A stretch of 40,274 nt of DNA from JADJLQ01 sp034439915 (GCA_034439915.1 JAWXBI010000144.1:1-40274); one strand, 5' to 3'. Counted from the first letter of the stretch, positions 9,327 to 18,003 are shown. Notes: a model not told the origin generated them from the letters alone. Program-made: numbers and translations.

Positions 9327-10528
9327 CAACACCTTCCCTTAGCCCAGAAAAATTGCTCAACTTATCAAGTAAGTATTTATCAGAAACGATCCGTTTGCGC
9401 AGACACCTGCACCAACATCCGGAACTGTCTTTTGAAGAATACCATACGGCAGATTTTATTGAGCAGACCCTGAAGGGATATGGGATCCCTTCCGTGCGTT
9501 TGGGAAAAACCGGGGTGATTGCCGTGCTGGAAGGTCAGGCCAAAGGTGAACGAGTTCTGGCCCTTCGGGCGGATATCGATGCCCTCCCCATCCAGGAAAA
9601 TTCCGATCAAAATTATGCGTCGAGAAACCCCAATATTATGCACGCCTGTGGTCATGATGTCCATACGGCTTCATTATTGACGACAGCCAGGATATTGTCA
9701 GAAAATACAGCAGCCTGGGGAGGAAAAATTAAAATCATTTTTCAACCGGCAGAAGAAAAATTTCCTGGTGGGGCATCCATACTTATTGAGGAAGGAGTGC
9801 TTCAAAATCCAGCTCCGGACATTATCCTCGCCCAGCACGTTTTTCCTGAATTGGAAGCCGGTAAACTGGGATTCAAAGAAGGCCCGTTTATGGCATCAGC
9901 GGATGAAATTTATATAACCGTACATGGCAAAGGGGGACATGGAGCCATGCCACACAAGACCAGGGATACTATACTGATTGCCTCGCACATCATTGTTGCA
10001 CTTCAGCAAATTGTAAGCCGGAATAACAATCCGCTGACTCCATCGGTATTGACTATTGGAAAAATTCAGTCCACCGGTGGCGCTACGAATATTATTCCCG
10101 GTGAAGTAAAAATTGAAGGCACTTTCAGGACTTTTGATGAAGTGTGGAGAAATGAAGCAAAAACCTTAATCCGGAATATTTGTGAAGGGACAGCCCATGC
10201 CATGGGTGGTAGTGTGGATTTGGATATTAAAAATGGATACCCGGTACTCCTGAATGATTTAAATCTTACCCAATTGATGAAATCCTGGGCAAAGCAGCTG
10301 TTGGGGCCCGACCAAATTGTCGATCTGCCGATGCGCACTACAGCAGAAGACTTTGCTTACTATTCTCAAATGATGCCAGCCTGTTTTTATCGCCTGGGTA
10401 CTTCAAAACCCGGCCACGCAGGGGAAAGAAGGGTTCATACCCCGGATTTTGATATTGACGAACAAGCCCTGGTTACCGGTGTTGCCTACATGGCTTTCGC
10501 TGCTATAAACTGGTTGAATTTAAGGTAA
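9323..10528 (+). CDS. M20-family metallo-amidohydrolase (amidohydrolase/aminoacylase type)
   Basis: The 401-residue protein belongs to the M20D group (N-acyl-amino-acid amidohydrolase, hippurate or IAA-amino-acid hydrolase type), cytosolic enzymes that cleave amide bonds of acylated amino acids. Diagnostic features are LRADIDALPIQE (81-92), the metal site MHACGHDVH (106-114, with Cys109 and His111), QPAEE (141-145) with the catalytic Glu, His172, the dimerisation-domain motif GKGGHGAMPH, and the late TTAEDFAYY and RRVHTPDFDID blocks. No signal peptide is seen. The start overlaps the glycosyltransferase stop as ATGA. The true substrate cannot be read from the sequence. Confidence 0.88.
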   Translation: MTTPSLSPEKLLNLSSKYLSETIRLRRHLHQHPELSFEEYHTADFIEQTLKGYGIPSVRLGKTGVIAVLEGQAKGERVLALRADIDALPIQENSDQNYASRNPNIMHACGHDVHTASLLTTARILSENTAAWGGKIKIIFQPAEEKFPGGASILIEEGVLQNPAPDIILAQHVFPELEAGKLGFKEGPFMASADEIYITVHGKGGHGAMPHKTRDTILIASHIIVALQQIVSRNNNPLTPSVLTIGKIQSTGGATNIIPGEVKIEGTFRTFDEVWRNEAKTLIRNICEGTAHAMGGSVDLDIKNGYPVLLNDLNLTQLMKSWAKQLLGPDQIVDLPMRTTAEDFAYYSQMMPACFYRLGTSKPGHAGERRVHTPDFDIDEQALVTGVAYMAFAAINWLNLR

Positions 10529-10631
10529 ATAGACACATTTATATATTTATAATATTTAAAAAATTAATATTATAGTAGTTATAAATTATAATAATATTTA
10601 ATGTATTTTGCTGCCTGAATATATTTTGATC
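10529..10631 (+). promoter_or_regulatory. Extremely AT-rich leader of the response-regulator gene
   Basis: About 100 bases between the M20 gene and the regulator consist almost wholly of A and T, with runs such as TTATATATTTATAATATTT. Boxes GTATTTTG (10603-10610) and ATATTTTG (near 10621-10628) resemble, but do not exactly match, the Bacteroidota -7 element. The composition contrasts with both flanking genes and suggests a promoter region or a protein-binding tract. Confidence 0.45.
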
Positions 10632-11906
10632 ATGACTAAGATATTGATTGCAGATGATGAGCGTAGTATCCGGCGAACGCTAAAAGAAATACTGGAATTT
10701 GAAAAGTTTGTCGTCGATGAAGCCTGTGACGGTTTGGAATGCTTGAGCAAAATTAAACAACAGGAATACGATGTCGTCCTTTTGGACATTAAAATGCCCA
10801 ACCTGGACGGATTGGAGGCCCTGGAAAGGATACAACAGATCAACCCTGACCTTCCGGTCATCATGATCAGTGGGCACGCCAACATTGATACAGCAGTGGA
10901 CGCGGTTAAAAAAGGGGCATTTGATTTTATCAGTAAACCTCCTGACCTCAATCGAATGCTGATCACGATACGAAATGCAATGGACAAGACTTGCCTTATT
11001 TCGGAGAAAAAAGTCCTGCAGCACCGGATAAGTAAAAGTAAAATTCAGGAGATCGTGGGTGATTCTACGGCTATTTCCAAAGTCAAGGAAACTATCGCAC
11101 GGGTGGGGCCTACCGAAGCCCGGGTTTTGATTACCGGTGAAAACGGGACGGGTAAAGAATTAGTAGCCCGTTGGATCCATGAATTCAGCGGCAGGCAACA
11201 TGGGCCAATCATTGAAGTCAATTGTGCCGCGATTCCTTCTGAGCTCATTGAAAGCGAATTGTTTGGTCATGAAAAAGGTTCTTTTACATCTGCTATAAAA
11301 CAGAGGCTGGGTAAATTTGAATTAGCCCATGGGGGCACCTTGTTTTTGGATGAAATTGGCGACATGAGCCTTTCTGCACAAGCAAAAGTACTCCGGGCAT
11401 TGCAGGAAAACCGTATTACCCGGGTAGGGGGTGACCGTGAAATCAAAGTCGATGTGCGCGTCATTGCGGCGACCAATAAGGATATGAGAAAAGAAATTGA
11501 AGCGGGAAGATTCCGCGAAGACTTATATCATCGTCTGGCTGTAATCATAATAGAAGTGCCTTCATTGAATCAACGGTCAGAAGACATACCAATCCTGGTG
11601 GAACATTTTAATTTGCAAATTTGCCAGGAATACGGGGTCCAGGGAAAATCATTCTCCGATAAGGCTATAAAAGCCCTTCAAAAAGTACATTGGAGTGGTA
11701 ACATTCGTGAATTAAGGAATGTCGTCGAACGCCTGATCATCCTGAGTAGCGGTAAAATCACTGAAAAAGAAGTATTTGCTTATGTCGTGCCTACGGTATT
11801 ACATGGCAGCCGATATAGAGATATTTTCGAAAAATTTCAGGATGTCAGAGACCTTAAAGTTTTTATTGAAAAGGAATATGAACAATACCGGGCAGAGTTG
11901 GTCTGA
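10632..11906 (+). CDS. Sigma-54-type response regulator lacking a DNA-binding domain
   Basis: The protein (424 residues from the ATG; an upstream TTG at 10608 is less likely because MTKILIADDERS is the natural receiver start) has two domains. The receiver domain (1-120) has Asp8-Asp9, the phosphate-accepting Asp52 and Lys102. The AAA+ domain has Walker A GENGTGKE (169-176) and Walker B LFLDEIGD (237-244). The sigma-54 contact loop reads GSFTSA (216-221) instead of GAFTGA. After the AAA+ lid and a short helix (about 395-424) the protein stops; the usual C-terminal Fis-type helix-turn-helix is absent. Only 15 bases separate it from the next gene, so no frameshifted HTH can be hidden there. It resembles NtrX-like regulators of Bacteroidota. 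No sensor kinase gene is adjacent. Confidence 0.87.
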   Translation: MTKILIADDERSIRRTLKEILEFEKFVVDEACDGLECLSKIKQQEYDVVLLDIKMPNLDGLEALERIQQINPDLPVIMISGHANIDTAVDAVKKGAFDFISKPPDLNRMLITIRNAMDKTCLISEKKVLQHRISKSKIQEIVGDSTAISKVKETIARVGPTEARVLITGENGTGKELVARWIHEFSGRQHGPIIEVNCAAIPSELIESELFGHEKGSFTSAIKQRLGKFELAHGGTLFLDEIGDMSLSAQAKVLRALQENRITRVGGDREIKVDVRVIAATNKDMRKEIEAGRFREDLYHRLAVIIIEVPSLNQRSEDIPILVEHFNLQICQEYGVQGKSFSDKAIKALQKVHWSGNIRELRNVVERLIILSSGKITEKEVFAYVVPTVLHGSRYRDIFEKFQDVRDLKVFIEKEYEQYRAELV

Positions 11907-11921
11907 ATCTAAAAATTAAAT

Positions 11922-12656
11922 ATGGCCACTGATTTATCCGATATGAATATTTCATCCCGGTTTCCCAAGGAGATGAAAAAGTGGACCGAACTCAAAGGAG
12001 AAAATTCCTGGACTTTGTTTAAGGTCATTGCCGAGATGGTCTATGGATTTGAAGTGTTGAACCGGGTAGGTCCCTGTATTTCCATTTTTGGTTCCGCGCG
12101 CACCAAACCAGGTAATTTGTATTTTGAAAAAGCGGTTGAAATCGCAAAAAGACTGACCGACGAAGGTTATGGTATCATCACAGGAGGAGGACCGGGCATC
12201 ATGGAAGCCGGTAATAAAGGGGCATTTGATGCCAAAGGGGTAAGTGTCGGATTAAGTATAGACCTGCCGTTTGAACAAACGTATAATGAATTTATTGATG
12301 GGGATAAAATTTTGAAGCACCGGTATTTTTTTATCCGAAAAGTTATGTTTGTAAAATATGCCCAGGGATTTGTAGTGATGCCGGGCGGTTTTGGGACCCT
12401 GGATGAGTTTTTTGAAGTACTTACTTTAGTTCAGACTAAAAAAATAAGCCGGGTACCTATAATCCTTTTTGGAATAAAATATTGGGAAGGACTCCGGAAG
12501 TGGCTGGTAGATACCGTTGACCAGGAAGCTCATAATATTAATCCTCAGGATATGGATCTGTTCCATATTACCGACGATGTAGAGTCGGTCGTATACCATA
12601 TCAATGACTTTTACGGAGCCAGGGATGACCGGTACAAACATAATTATGAACTTTAA
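11922..12656 (+). CDS. LOG-family Rossmann-fold protein (TIGR00730 type)
   Basis: The 244-residue protein belongs to the LOG/'lysine decarboxylase-like' family, whose studied members hydrolyse nucleoside 5'-monophosphates (cytokinin-riboside-5'-phosphate phosphoribohydrolase) to release the base. The diagnostic PGGFGTLDE motif is at 154-162, with the glycine-rich GYGIITGGGPGIMEAGNKGA (82-101) and the RK pair at 139-140. Despite old annotations it is not a decarboxylase. It has about 40 extra residues at the N-terminus compared with small LOG proteins. It starts 15 bases after the response regulator, so the pair is likely co-transcribed. Confidence 0.88.
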   Translation: MATDLSDMNISSRFPKEMKKWTELKGENSWTLFKVIAEMVYGFEVLNRVGPCISIFGSARTKPGNLYFEKAVEIAKRLTDEGYGIITGGGPGIMEAGNKGAFDAKGVSVGLSIDLPFEQTYNEFIDGDKILKHRYFFIRKVMFVKYAQGFVVMPGGFGTLDEFFEVLTLVQTKKISRVPIILFGIKYWEGLRKWLVDTVDQEAHNINPQDMDLFHITDDVESVVYHINDFYGARDDRYKHNYEL

Positions 12657-12773
12657 CCCAGAATTCAGATACAAGCAACTTGTAGGGTTTACCAACTAAC
12701 TTTACGCATTGCTCCTGGTGCAGCTCTTGCAAAGTATCCACCCCGTAAAGCATCTAAAAAATTTTCTCAAGAC

Positions 12774-13078
12774 ACTGAGGCCTGTACATAGGCAGTTCTG
12801 AATATTGGTTTACAAACTTCGGCTATAAAATGTAATAAATCCTTCTATCCCGTAGGGATTTTCTATAGGTAAAAACACGTATGGGTAAATACGGCGTGCT
12901 GTAGGTACGCCCTGTCATACATACTGAGGCCTTTACATAGGCAGCTCAGAATATTGGTTTACAACTTTCGGCTATAAAATGTAATAAATCCCTCTATCCC
13001 GAAGGGATTTACTATAGGTAAAAATACGTAAGGGTAAATATGGCGTGCCAGGTTTTGCCGTAAGTACGCCCTGTCATA
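12774..13078 (-). repeat. Two tandem copies of a composite palindromic repeat
   Basis: Copy 1 spans 12774-12919 and copy 2 spans 12923-13078; they differ by about a dozen substitutions and a 10-base insertion in copy 2. Read on the minus strand, each has a palindrome of the GTACC...GCAC type (plus-strand 12893-12911 and 13042-13070), then a T-run with ACCTATA, then ATCCC-NNN-GGGAT (12847-12859 and 12996-13008). Further on are ACCAATAT and a third small palindrome, GCCT...AGGC. The same parts recur around the transposase gene at 38990-40274. Confidence 0.8.
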
Positions 13079-13159
13079 AATAAGGTATTTTGTAAAGTTT
13101 ATTGAAATACCTTATCCGATTAAAATGTCTATTTCCGACTTCATGATTTGCTGGATGCT

Positions 13160-13226
13160 GTACCTACAACAAGCCTGGCACAGGATATCAGGGGTTTTTT
13201 TTACCAAAATAAAGTGCCTACGGTAC
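13160..13226 (+). repeat. Composite palindromic repeat, plus orientation
   Basis: A left palindrome GTACC...GGCAC (13160-13181) is followed by TTTTTTTTACCAAAATAAA and a right palindrome GTGCCTACGGTAC (13214-13226). The order and spacing match the units near 39000 and 40140. The left palindrome carries a longer loop than the other copies. Confidence 0.65.
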
Positions 13227-13360
13227 GGAACCAATGTTAACCAGGAGTTGCCCATTTTTTAATGTGCCTTAGGAATATTTCAAAATCAATAAAACAAATG
13301 CAAATAAATGGTAATGAATTATTACCTCATCTACAAACCAATACGACGAGTTAGATGGAA

Positions 13361-13512
13361 TTTTGCAGTGGATTGCAAAATCTGCCCGAAGGGCCGCCCC
13401 TTGGGCTGACGAAAACTACTTTTGCAGTTTTGTCAGGGTTTAACCCCGACATAATTTGAAAAACCAAATTATCGTCGGCACGAAGTGCAATTTTTGTCGA
13501 CTGCAAAAATTG
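13361..13512. repeat. Cluster of five to seven contiguous stem-loops
   Basis: Inverted repeats follow one another almost without gaps: 13361-13367/13374-13380 (TTTTGCA), 13384-13393/13398-13406 (GCCCGAAGGG, one base bulged), 13408-13417/13426-13434 (GACGAAAACT, one base bulged), 13446-13458/13465-13478 (CCGACATAATTTG, one bulged C), 13478-13488 (GCAC-GAA-GTGC) and 13488-13496/13504-13512 (perfect CAATTTTTG, 7-base loop). It lies just past the porin stop codon on the minus strand. It could end or protect that transcript, or be a folded mobile repeat; no strong T-tract follows it. Confidence 0.6.
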
Positions 13513-13533
13513 GGTTTAAGTCTTAGTGCTACC

Positions 13534-15438
13534 TTAATCCCTCATTATCCAGGTAAACCCTATCCGCATATTCGTTCTGAACAAGGGGTTGTCGTAAGTC
13601 TCATAAAAAGTTTTTCCTGACGGATATAGAAAATATTCCAACCCTTCTACTTTAAAAAATCCCCTGAAATTTTTTAATTGGAAATTGAAGAAAAATTCCA
13701 ATGATGGATGGAGCCCGGTATTGCTCCGGGATGCATTGTAAAAACCCGCCATCAAAGGGAAATATCCCGTTGTCCTGAATTCTGGTACTATCCGAGTTTC
13801 AAAGCCGGTCAATACATCCATCGCTTTTTTAAACCAGGTGTGGTGATAATAAATTTGATGTTGGGTATACCATCCGGGTAGACGCAGCATTTCATTGTCT
13901 GAACTGATTTGAATATTGAACCCATGCCTGGAATGAAAATGTCCCAATCGGAACGACTTATCAAAATAAATATGAGTTACACTGACCGCTGTTTTATTTT
14001 GCCTGGGCAGTCTTAAACTGTCGAGGTAGATCGTATTGGACAATATGGATTGGTCCAGCCCTGCTTTAAATGCCAGGGCAGCAATGGTCATTGAACCGCC
14101 TAACTGGTTAGTCAGTGGTTTATCCAATTCGGCTGCAAATATCGTTTTGTTATAGTTATAGATTTGTTTGTAGGAAATCGGAACCGGCGATCGTTGCAGG
14201 ATGATATGGCCTTCAAGGCTTCCCAATTTCCTGCTATTTGCCTGCAACTGCCCTTTGAGATAATATTCACCAAGATTTTCTATTAATCCCCACTGGCCTT
14301 CAGCATTCAGCGTCAATGTACCAAACAAGGTTTGTTGATATTGACCGATCAGGGACAACAGGTTTAGATTCGACTTATTGGGGCCCTGTTCTATAGTGTA
14401 ATATTCCTGTTTGAGCCCGGCCATCAGATAGTTTTTATTATTGATCAAACCATCCAGGCGAAATTCGTTGATTATGCCCTTAGCCTTAAGATGAATCTGT
14501 TGTGTGTCCCGGACATAAAAGGCATGATAGTAGATCGAATCGAACGTCGAAGTCTGGTCCAGGTAGGAGCCGGACTCTTGCCGGAGGGCGATACGGTGCA
14601 TGGCTCCCAGGGTTGATCCTTTCCACTTCAGGTTAAACCCATTTTGTACACTGAATTCTCTATCGGTTTGCCGGGAACGGCCATCAACGGTCCCATCCAG
14701 TGTTGCTGTGGCTTGTCTGTACTGAGAAATTTTCATCAAACTGTCGGCGTTGGGGATGCCACCATTATCTTGTTGCCGGATATCATTGGTATGATAACTC
14801 ATTAAAAAATCATAGTTGCCTTTAGGGGCATGATACCAAATGCTGAAAGCACCGTTTCGGTTTTTGGTTATTTGATCGGTAAATTCACCCTTATATTGAA
14901 TGGAGCGGTAATATAAATCGAGATGAAGCCCGTTTTGAAACGTTTTACTGAACCTGGATTCGAGTTGCAAATCTTCCTGTTTAAAACTTTTTTGAGCAAA
15001 CCGGAATAAGGCAAAAGGCCTTTTAGAATCTATAAGCCAATGATCTTCATAGTTCCTTCTATATAGATCCAAGCCATGCCATCCCAGGTCCAATCCCTGC
15101 CTCCTGTTTATTATGAAGATCGCCGGACGATGCGGTGAACCATTGTTGCCCAGGTTTAAATAGGGAACCTGTTGCAAACGGATCGCATCGTACTGGTGGA
15201 ATAAGGCATTCAATATGGTATCCTCAAATACAAAAGCAGTTTTTAAACGGTATGGGGAATAAATGCGTATGGTATCCGGAAGTTCATCGGTCAATTCTTC
15301 CTGGTCAATGGTATCTGGTTCCTGTTCATCTACCGAACGGGGGAAGTTACCGGGTAAGTTGCGCTGGGCGTCCAGTACAACAGGAAAGGCAATAAAACTG
15401 AACGCACAAATAAATACAAGTCTTTTAATCAAAGACAT
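13534..15438 (-). CDS. Putative outer-membrane porin (Porin_10-like barrel)
   Basis: The 634-residue protein has a signal peptide (1-25, ending in VVLDAQ) followed by an acidic linker rich in Asp and Glu (about 37-56). A long region of alternating hydrophobic and polar residues with many aromatic residues is typical of a beta-barrel. It ends in RIGFTWIMRD, with aromatics near the C-terminus. Segments such as LNLGNNGSPHRPAIF and YHAPKGNYDFLMSYHTND resemble the Bacteroidota 'putative porin' family. The cargo is unknown. Its ATG overlaps the fabI stop by one base (TAATG), so it is translated from the recN-fabI transcript. The family assignment is by recognition of pattern and is less certain than the barrel call. 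Confidence 0.72.
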   Translation of the reverse strand: MSLIKRLVFICAFSFIAFPVVLDAQRNLPGNFPRSVDEQEPDTIDQEELTDELPDTIRIYSPYRLKTAFVFEDTILNALFHQYDAIRLQQVPYLNLGNNGSPHRPAIFIINRRQGLDLGWHGLDLYRRNYEDHWLIDSKRPFALFRFAQKSFKQEDLQLESRFSKTFQNGLHLDLYYRSIQYKGEFTDQITKNRNGAFSIWYHAPKGNYDFLMSYHTNDIRQQDNGGIPNADSLMKISQYRQATATLDGTVDGRSRQTDREFSVQNGFNLKWKGSTLGAMHRIALRQESGSYLDQTSTFDSIYYHAFYVRDTQQIHLKAKGIINEFRLDGLINNKNYLMAGLKQEYYTIEQGPNKSNLNLLSLIGQYQQTLFGTLTLNAEGQWGLIENLGEYYLKGQLQANSRKLGSLEGHIILQRSPVPISYKQIYNYNKTIFAAELDKPLTNQLGGSMTIAALAFKAGLDQSILSNTIYLDSLRLPRQNKTAVSVTHIYFDKSFRLGHFHSRHGFNIQISSDNEMLRLPGWYTQHQIYYHHTWFKKAMDVLTGFETRIVPEFRTTGYFPLMAGFYNASRSNTGLHPSLEFFFNFQLKNFRGFFKVEGLEYFLYPSGKTFYETYDNPLFRTNMRIGFTWIMRD

Positions 15439-16265
15439 TAGCCCTGTTTTTCTGAAGGAGTATCCGTATGAAAAAAAGATGGATTGATACCCATGGCAGA
15501 AAAACCACCATCATGAAATAAATTTTGCATGGTGACCATTCGGGTCAGATCGGAAAACATGGTAATACAATAATTGGCACAATCCAGGGCTGTGGCATTG
15601 CCCAGGGGAGACATACGCTGGGCATAGTCAAAAAACTCTTTAAAACCTTTGACCCCGCTGCCCGCCGTGGTCCAGGTCGGAGATTGTGAAATGGTATTGA
15701 CCCTTATTTTTTTATGTGTCCCAAGGTGATAACCAAAGCTCCTCCCTATGGATTCAAGTAAAGCTTTGGCGTCAGCCATCTCATTATAATCCGGAAAAAC
15801 ACGCTGCGCAGCTATGTACGTCAATGCTAATACGGAACCCCATTCCGCCATGCTGTCTGTTTTGAGCGCAACCTGCATGGTTTTATGAAAGGAGATCGCG
15901 GAGATGTCCATCGATTTGAGCATCCATTCGTAATTGAGATCCGTATAATGTTTTCCTTTCCGCACATTAATGGACATCCCGATGGAATGCAGGACAAAAT
16001 CAATTTGCCCTCCAAGTATTTCTTTCGACTTATGGAATAGGTTTGTTAAATCATCTACAGAAGTAGCGTCAGCCGGTATGACCTCCGCCTTAAGCCGGGT
16101 CCCCAACTCATTTATTTTTCCAAACCGCATCGCTACCGGTGCATTGGATAAGGTGATGGCTGCCCCTTCTTCTACTGCACGTTCGGCAACTTTCCAGGCA
16201 ATGGATTGTTCGTCCAGGGCCCCGAATATGATCCCTTTTTTACCTTTCAGCAATTGATTACTCAT
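15438..16265 (-). CDS. fabI: Enoyl-[acyl-carrier-protein] reductase (NADH)
   Basis: FabI reduces trans-2-enoyl-ACP in the last step of each fatty-acid elongation cycle. The 275-residue protein shows the divergent SDR features of FabI: the NAD-binding start KGIIFGALDEQSIAW (10-24), VLHSIGMS (91-98), and the catalytic set Tyr150, Tyr160 and Lys167 in YNEMADAK (Tyr-X6-Lys). The substrate-loop segment NTISQSPTWTTAGSGVKGF and the C-terminal DGGFSAMGI are also as expected. It lies 9 bases after recN and overlaps the porin gene by one base. Within this window it complements the FabZ domain encoded at 19319-20719. Confidence 0.95.
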   Translation of the reverse strand: MSNQLLKGKKGIIFGALDEQSIAWKVAERAVEEGAAITLSNAPVAMRFGKINELGTRLKAEVIPADATSVDDLTNLFHKSKEILGGQIDFVLHSIGMSINVRKGKHYTDLNYEWMLKSMDISAISFHKTMQVALKTDSMAEWGSVLALTYIAAQRVFPDYNEMADAKALLESIGRSFGYHLGTHKKIRVNTISQSPTWTTAGSGVKGFKEFFDYAQRMSPLGNATALDCANYCITMFSDLTRMVTMQNLFHDGGFSAMGINPSFFHTDTPSEKQG

Positions 16266-16274
16266 ATATTGTTT

Positions 16275-17933
16275 TTAAACGATTTCGATTAATTCTTTTG
16301 CATTCCGGATCGCTGCTGCTGAAGGTGGATTGGAGCTCAACATGGCTGCAATAGACTGAATGCGGTCATTTTTATTCAACTTTTTCACCCGGGCGATAGT
16401 ACGGTCAGATTGATCGTCTTTGTATACAAAATAATGCATATCCCCTTTGGCGGCTATTTGGGGGGAATGGGTGATACAGATCACCTGATGATGTGCAGAA
16501 AGGTCTTTAAGTATTTTACCCATTCGCAAGGCAACCTCGCCCGATATCCCTATATCGATTTCATCAAAAATCAACGTCGGTAATGGAATCGCCTGCGCTA
16601 CCAAAGATTTGGTGACCAGGTTAAAACGGGCTAATTCACCTCCCGAAGCGATCGATTTGATAGGAAGGAATGCTCCACCTTTATTCGTAGCCAACTGAAA
16701 TTCGATCTGATCTTTACCGGTGAGATTAAATTGTGTTTGAGGAAGTAAATCTATCCTTATCCGGGTATTTTCCATACCCAGTGGGTGAAGCAGTACTTTA
16801 ATTTTTTCAATAAAATCGGGTATTACCTCTGCGCGCCGCTGGTGGAGCTCTTTAGCTTTGGTTTCTAATTCCTTTTCGGCCTGACGGACTACTTGTTCCA
16901 GTGCTAAGATTTCCTGATTCAGCTCCTGAGTGGATCCTAATTTGGAAGAAAGGCTCTCCATTAAGGCCAATAATTCGACCTCCGATTTTAACCGGTGTTT
17001 TTGAAGTGCCCGGTAAATCATGGATAATCTTTCATCGATCCAGGCCAACCGCGAGGGGTCCATTTCGATATAATCACTTATTTTTTTACTTTCAGCACTG
17101 ACATCCTCTATTTCTGCCAGGATGGAAGTGATTCGTTCTGAAATGGTTTTTAATCCCTTATGTATTCCTGTCAGCGGTTGAAGCGTTCGGTCCATTTCAA
17201 CCAGGAGGCTCACCAGAGAATTTTCATCTTCAGTTAACGTCTGGGTGATAGCATCAGTCGTTTTTTTAATTTCACCGGCATGGGCCAATTCTTTTTGTTC
17301 TTTTTCCAGGGATTCCAATTCACCGGCAACCAGGTTGATCTCATTCAATTCATTAAACTGGAATTTTAAGAATTCTTCTTCCTGTTGTTGTTTATGCAGC
17401 AAGCCCTTCAATCCTTCCAGGCGGTGGAGGGAAAGATTATACTTTTTATAACCAGCCTGATAATCCGTCAACAACACTTTATTTCCCGCCAGGGCATCGA
17501 TCATTTTAAGTTGGGTACTGACCTGATAAATATCCAGCGTATCAAATTGCTGGTGAATATCGATCAATGCCGCGCTGAGGGTTTGCAGGATATCCAGGTT
17601 GACCGGGGTGTCGTTAATAAATGCCCTTGATTTGCCGATGGTTGAAATTTCCCTTCGTACAATTATTTCAGTATCAAAATCCAGGTCATTGGCTTCAAAA
17701 AAAGGTTTCAGTTCTTCTCCCTTGATGGTAAATTCCGCTTCGACAATACATTTGTCCGGCTGGCTTCCAATAGCCTTGGTGTCAGCACGTTGGCCTAGCA
17801 CCAGGTGCAGGGCCTCGATCAGGATGGACTTTCCTGCACCGGTTTCTCCGGTAATGATGACCAGGTGAGGGGAAAACTCCAGTTCCACATCATCGATAAT
17901 GGCGTAATTGTGAATTTTTAGGCGACGGATCAA
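16275..17933 (-). CDS. recN: DNA repair protein RecN, probable TTG start
   Basis: RecN is an SMC-like ATPase that acts at double-strand breaks. It has Walker A GETGAGKS (29-36), a long central coiled coil (about 150-350), the signature SIASGGELARFNL, Walker B TLIFDEIDIGISGEVA and the late CITHSPQIAA block. No ATG is available: an in-frame stop lies five codons before a TTG at 17954. That TTG is part of a TACCTTTG promoter box on the same strand, so the next TTG, at 17933, is preferred. It gives the family-like N-terminus MIRRLKIHNYAIIDD and 552 residues. It is the first gene of the recN-fabI-porin unit and diverges from lpxD. Confidence 0.92.
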   Translation of the reverse strand: MIRRLKIHNYAIIDDVELEFSPHLVIITGETGAGKSILIEALHLVLGQRADTKAIGSQPDKCIVEAEFTIKGEELKPFFEANDLDFDTEIIVRREISTIGKSRAFINDTPVNLDILQTLSAALIDIHQQFDTLDIYQVSTQLKMIDALAGNKVLLTDYQAGYKKYNLSLHRLEGLKGLLHKQQQEEEFLKFQFNELNEINLVAGELESLEKEQKELAHAGEIKKTTDAITQTLTEDENSLVSLLVEMDRTLQPLTGIHKGLKTISERITSILAEIEDVSAESKKISDYIEMDPSRLAWIDERLSMIYRALQKHRLKSEVELLALMESLSSKLGSTQELNQEILALEQVVRQAEKELETKAKELHQRRAEVIPDFIEKIKVLLHPLGMENTRIRIDLLPQTQFNLTGKDQIEFQLATNKGGAFLPIKSIASGGELARFNLVTKSLVAQAIPLPTLIFDEIDIGISGEVALRMGKILKDLSAHHQVICITHSPQIAAKGDMHYFVYKDDQSDRTIARVKKLNKNDRIQSIAAMLSSNPPSAAAIRNAKELIEIV

Positions 17934-17951
17934 ACTATCCTGGATTTGCTG

Positions 17952-17959
17952 CAAAGGTA
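17952..17959 (-). promoter_or_regulatory. -7 promoter box TACCTTTG for recN-fabI-porin
   Basis: On the minus strand the sequence TACCTTTG matches TAnnTTTG exactly. It includes the upstream TTG (17952-17954) that could otherwise be taken as the recN start. Transcription would start a few bases downstream, giving a leader of roughly a dozen bases to the TTG at 17933. I do not see a clear TTTG element at the expected upstream distance. Confidence 0.5.
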
Positions 17960-18003
17960 ACGATTAGACTTTGTCGGAGTAATCTCCGGTTGAAATCGAA
18001 TGT

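Larger units (their letters stand above)
12657..13533. other. 877-base gene-free region with palindromic repeats and hairpins
   Basis: This stretch lies between the convergent ends of the LOG-family gene and the porin gene. I see no convincing ORF in it. It holds two tandem copies of a roughly 150-base composite repeat (12774-13078), a third, opposite-strand relative (13160-13226), and a compact run of stem-loops (13361-13512). The bases 12657-12773 and 13227-13360 show nothing I can assign. Confidence 0.7.

Noticed and set aside
11907..11921. Frameshift hiding a lost HTH of the response regulator
   Set aside because: Only 15 bases separate its stop from the next gene, too few to encode a helix-turn-helix in any frame.
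12774..13078. Possible CRISPR array
   Set aside because: There are only two units of about 150 bases with similar sequence throughout; no short constant repeats with unique spacers and no cas genes.
13361..13512. Possible integron attC site or retron RNA
   Set aside because: Bulged hairpins recall attC sites, but I could not place paired core sites and there is no integrase; no reverse transcriptase gene is present for a retron.
17954..17954. TTG at this position as the recN start
   Set aside because: It is inside a perfect TACCTTTG promoter box; the TTG 21 bases downstream gives the normal RecN N-terminus.
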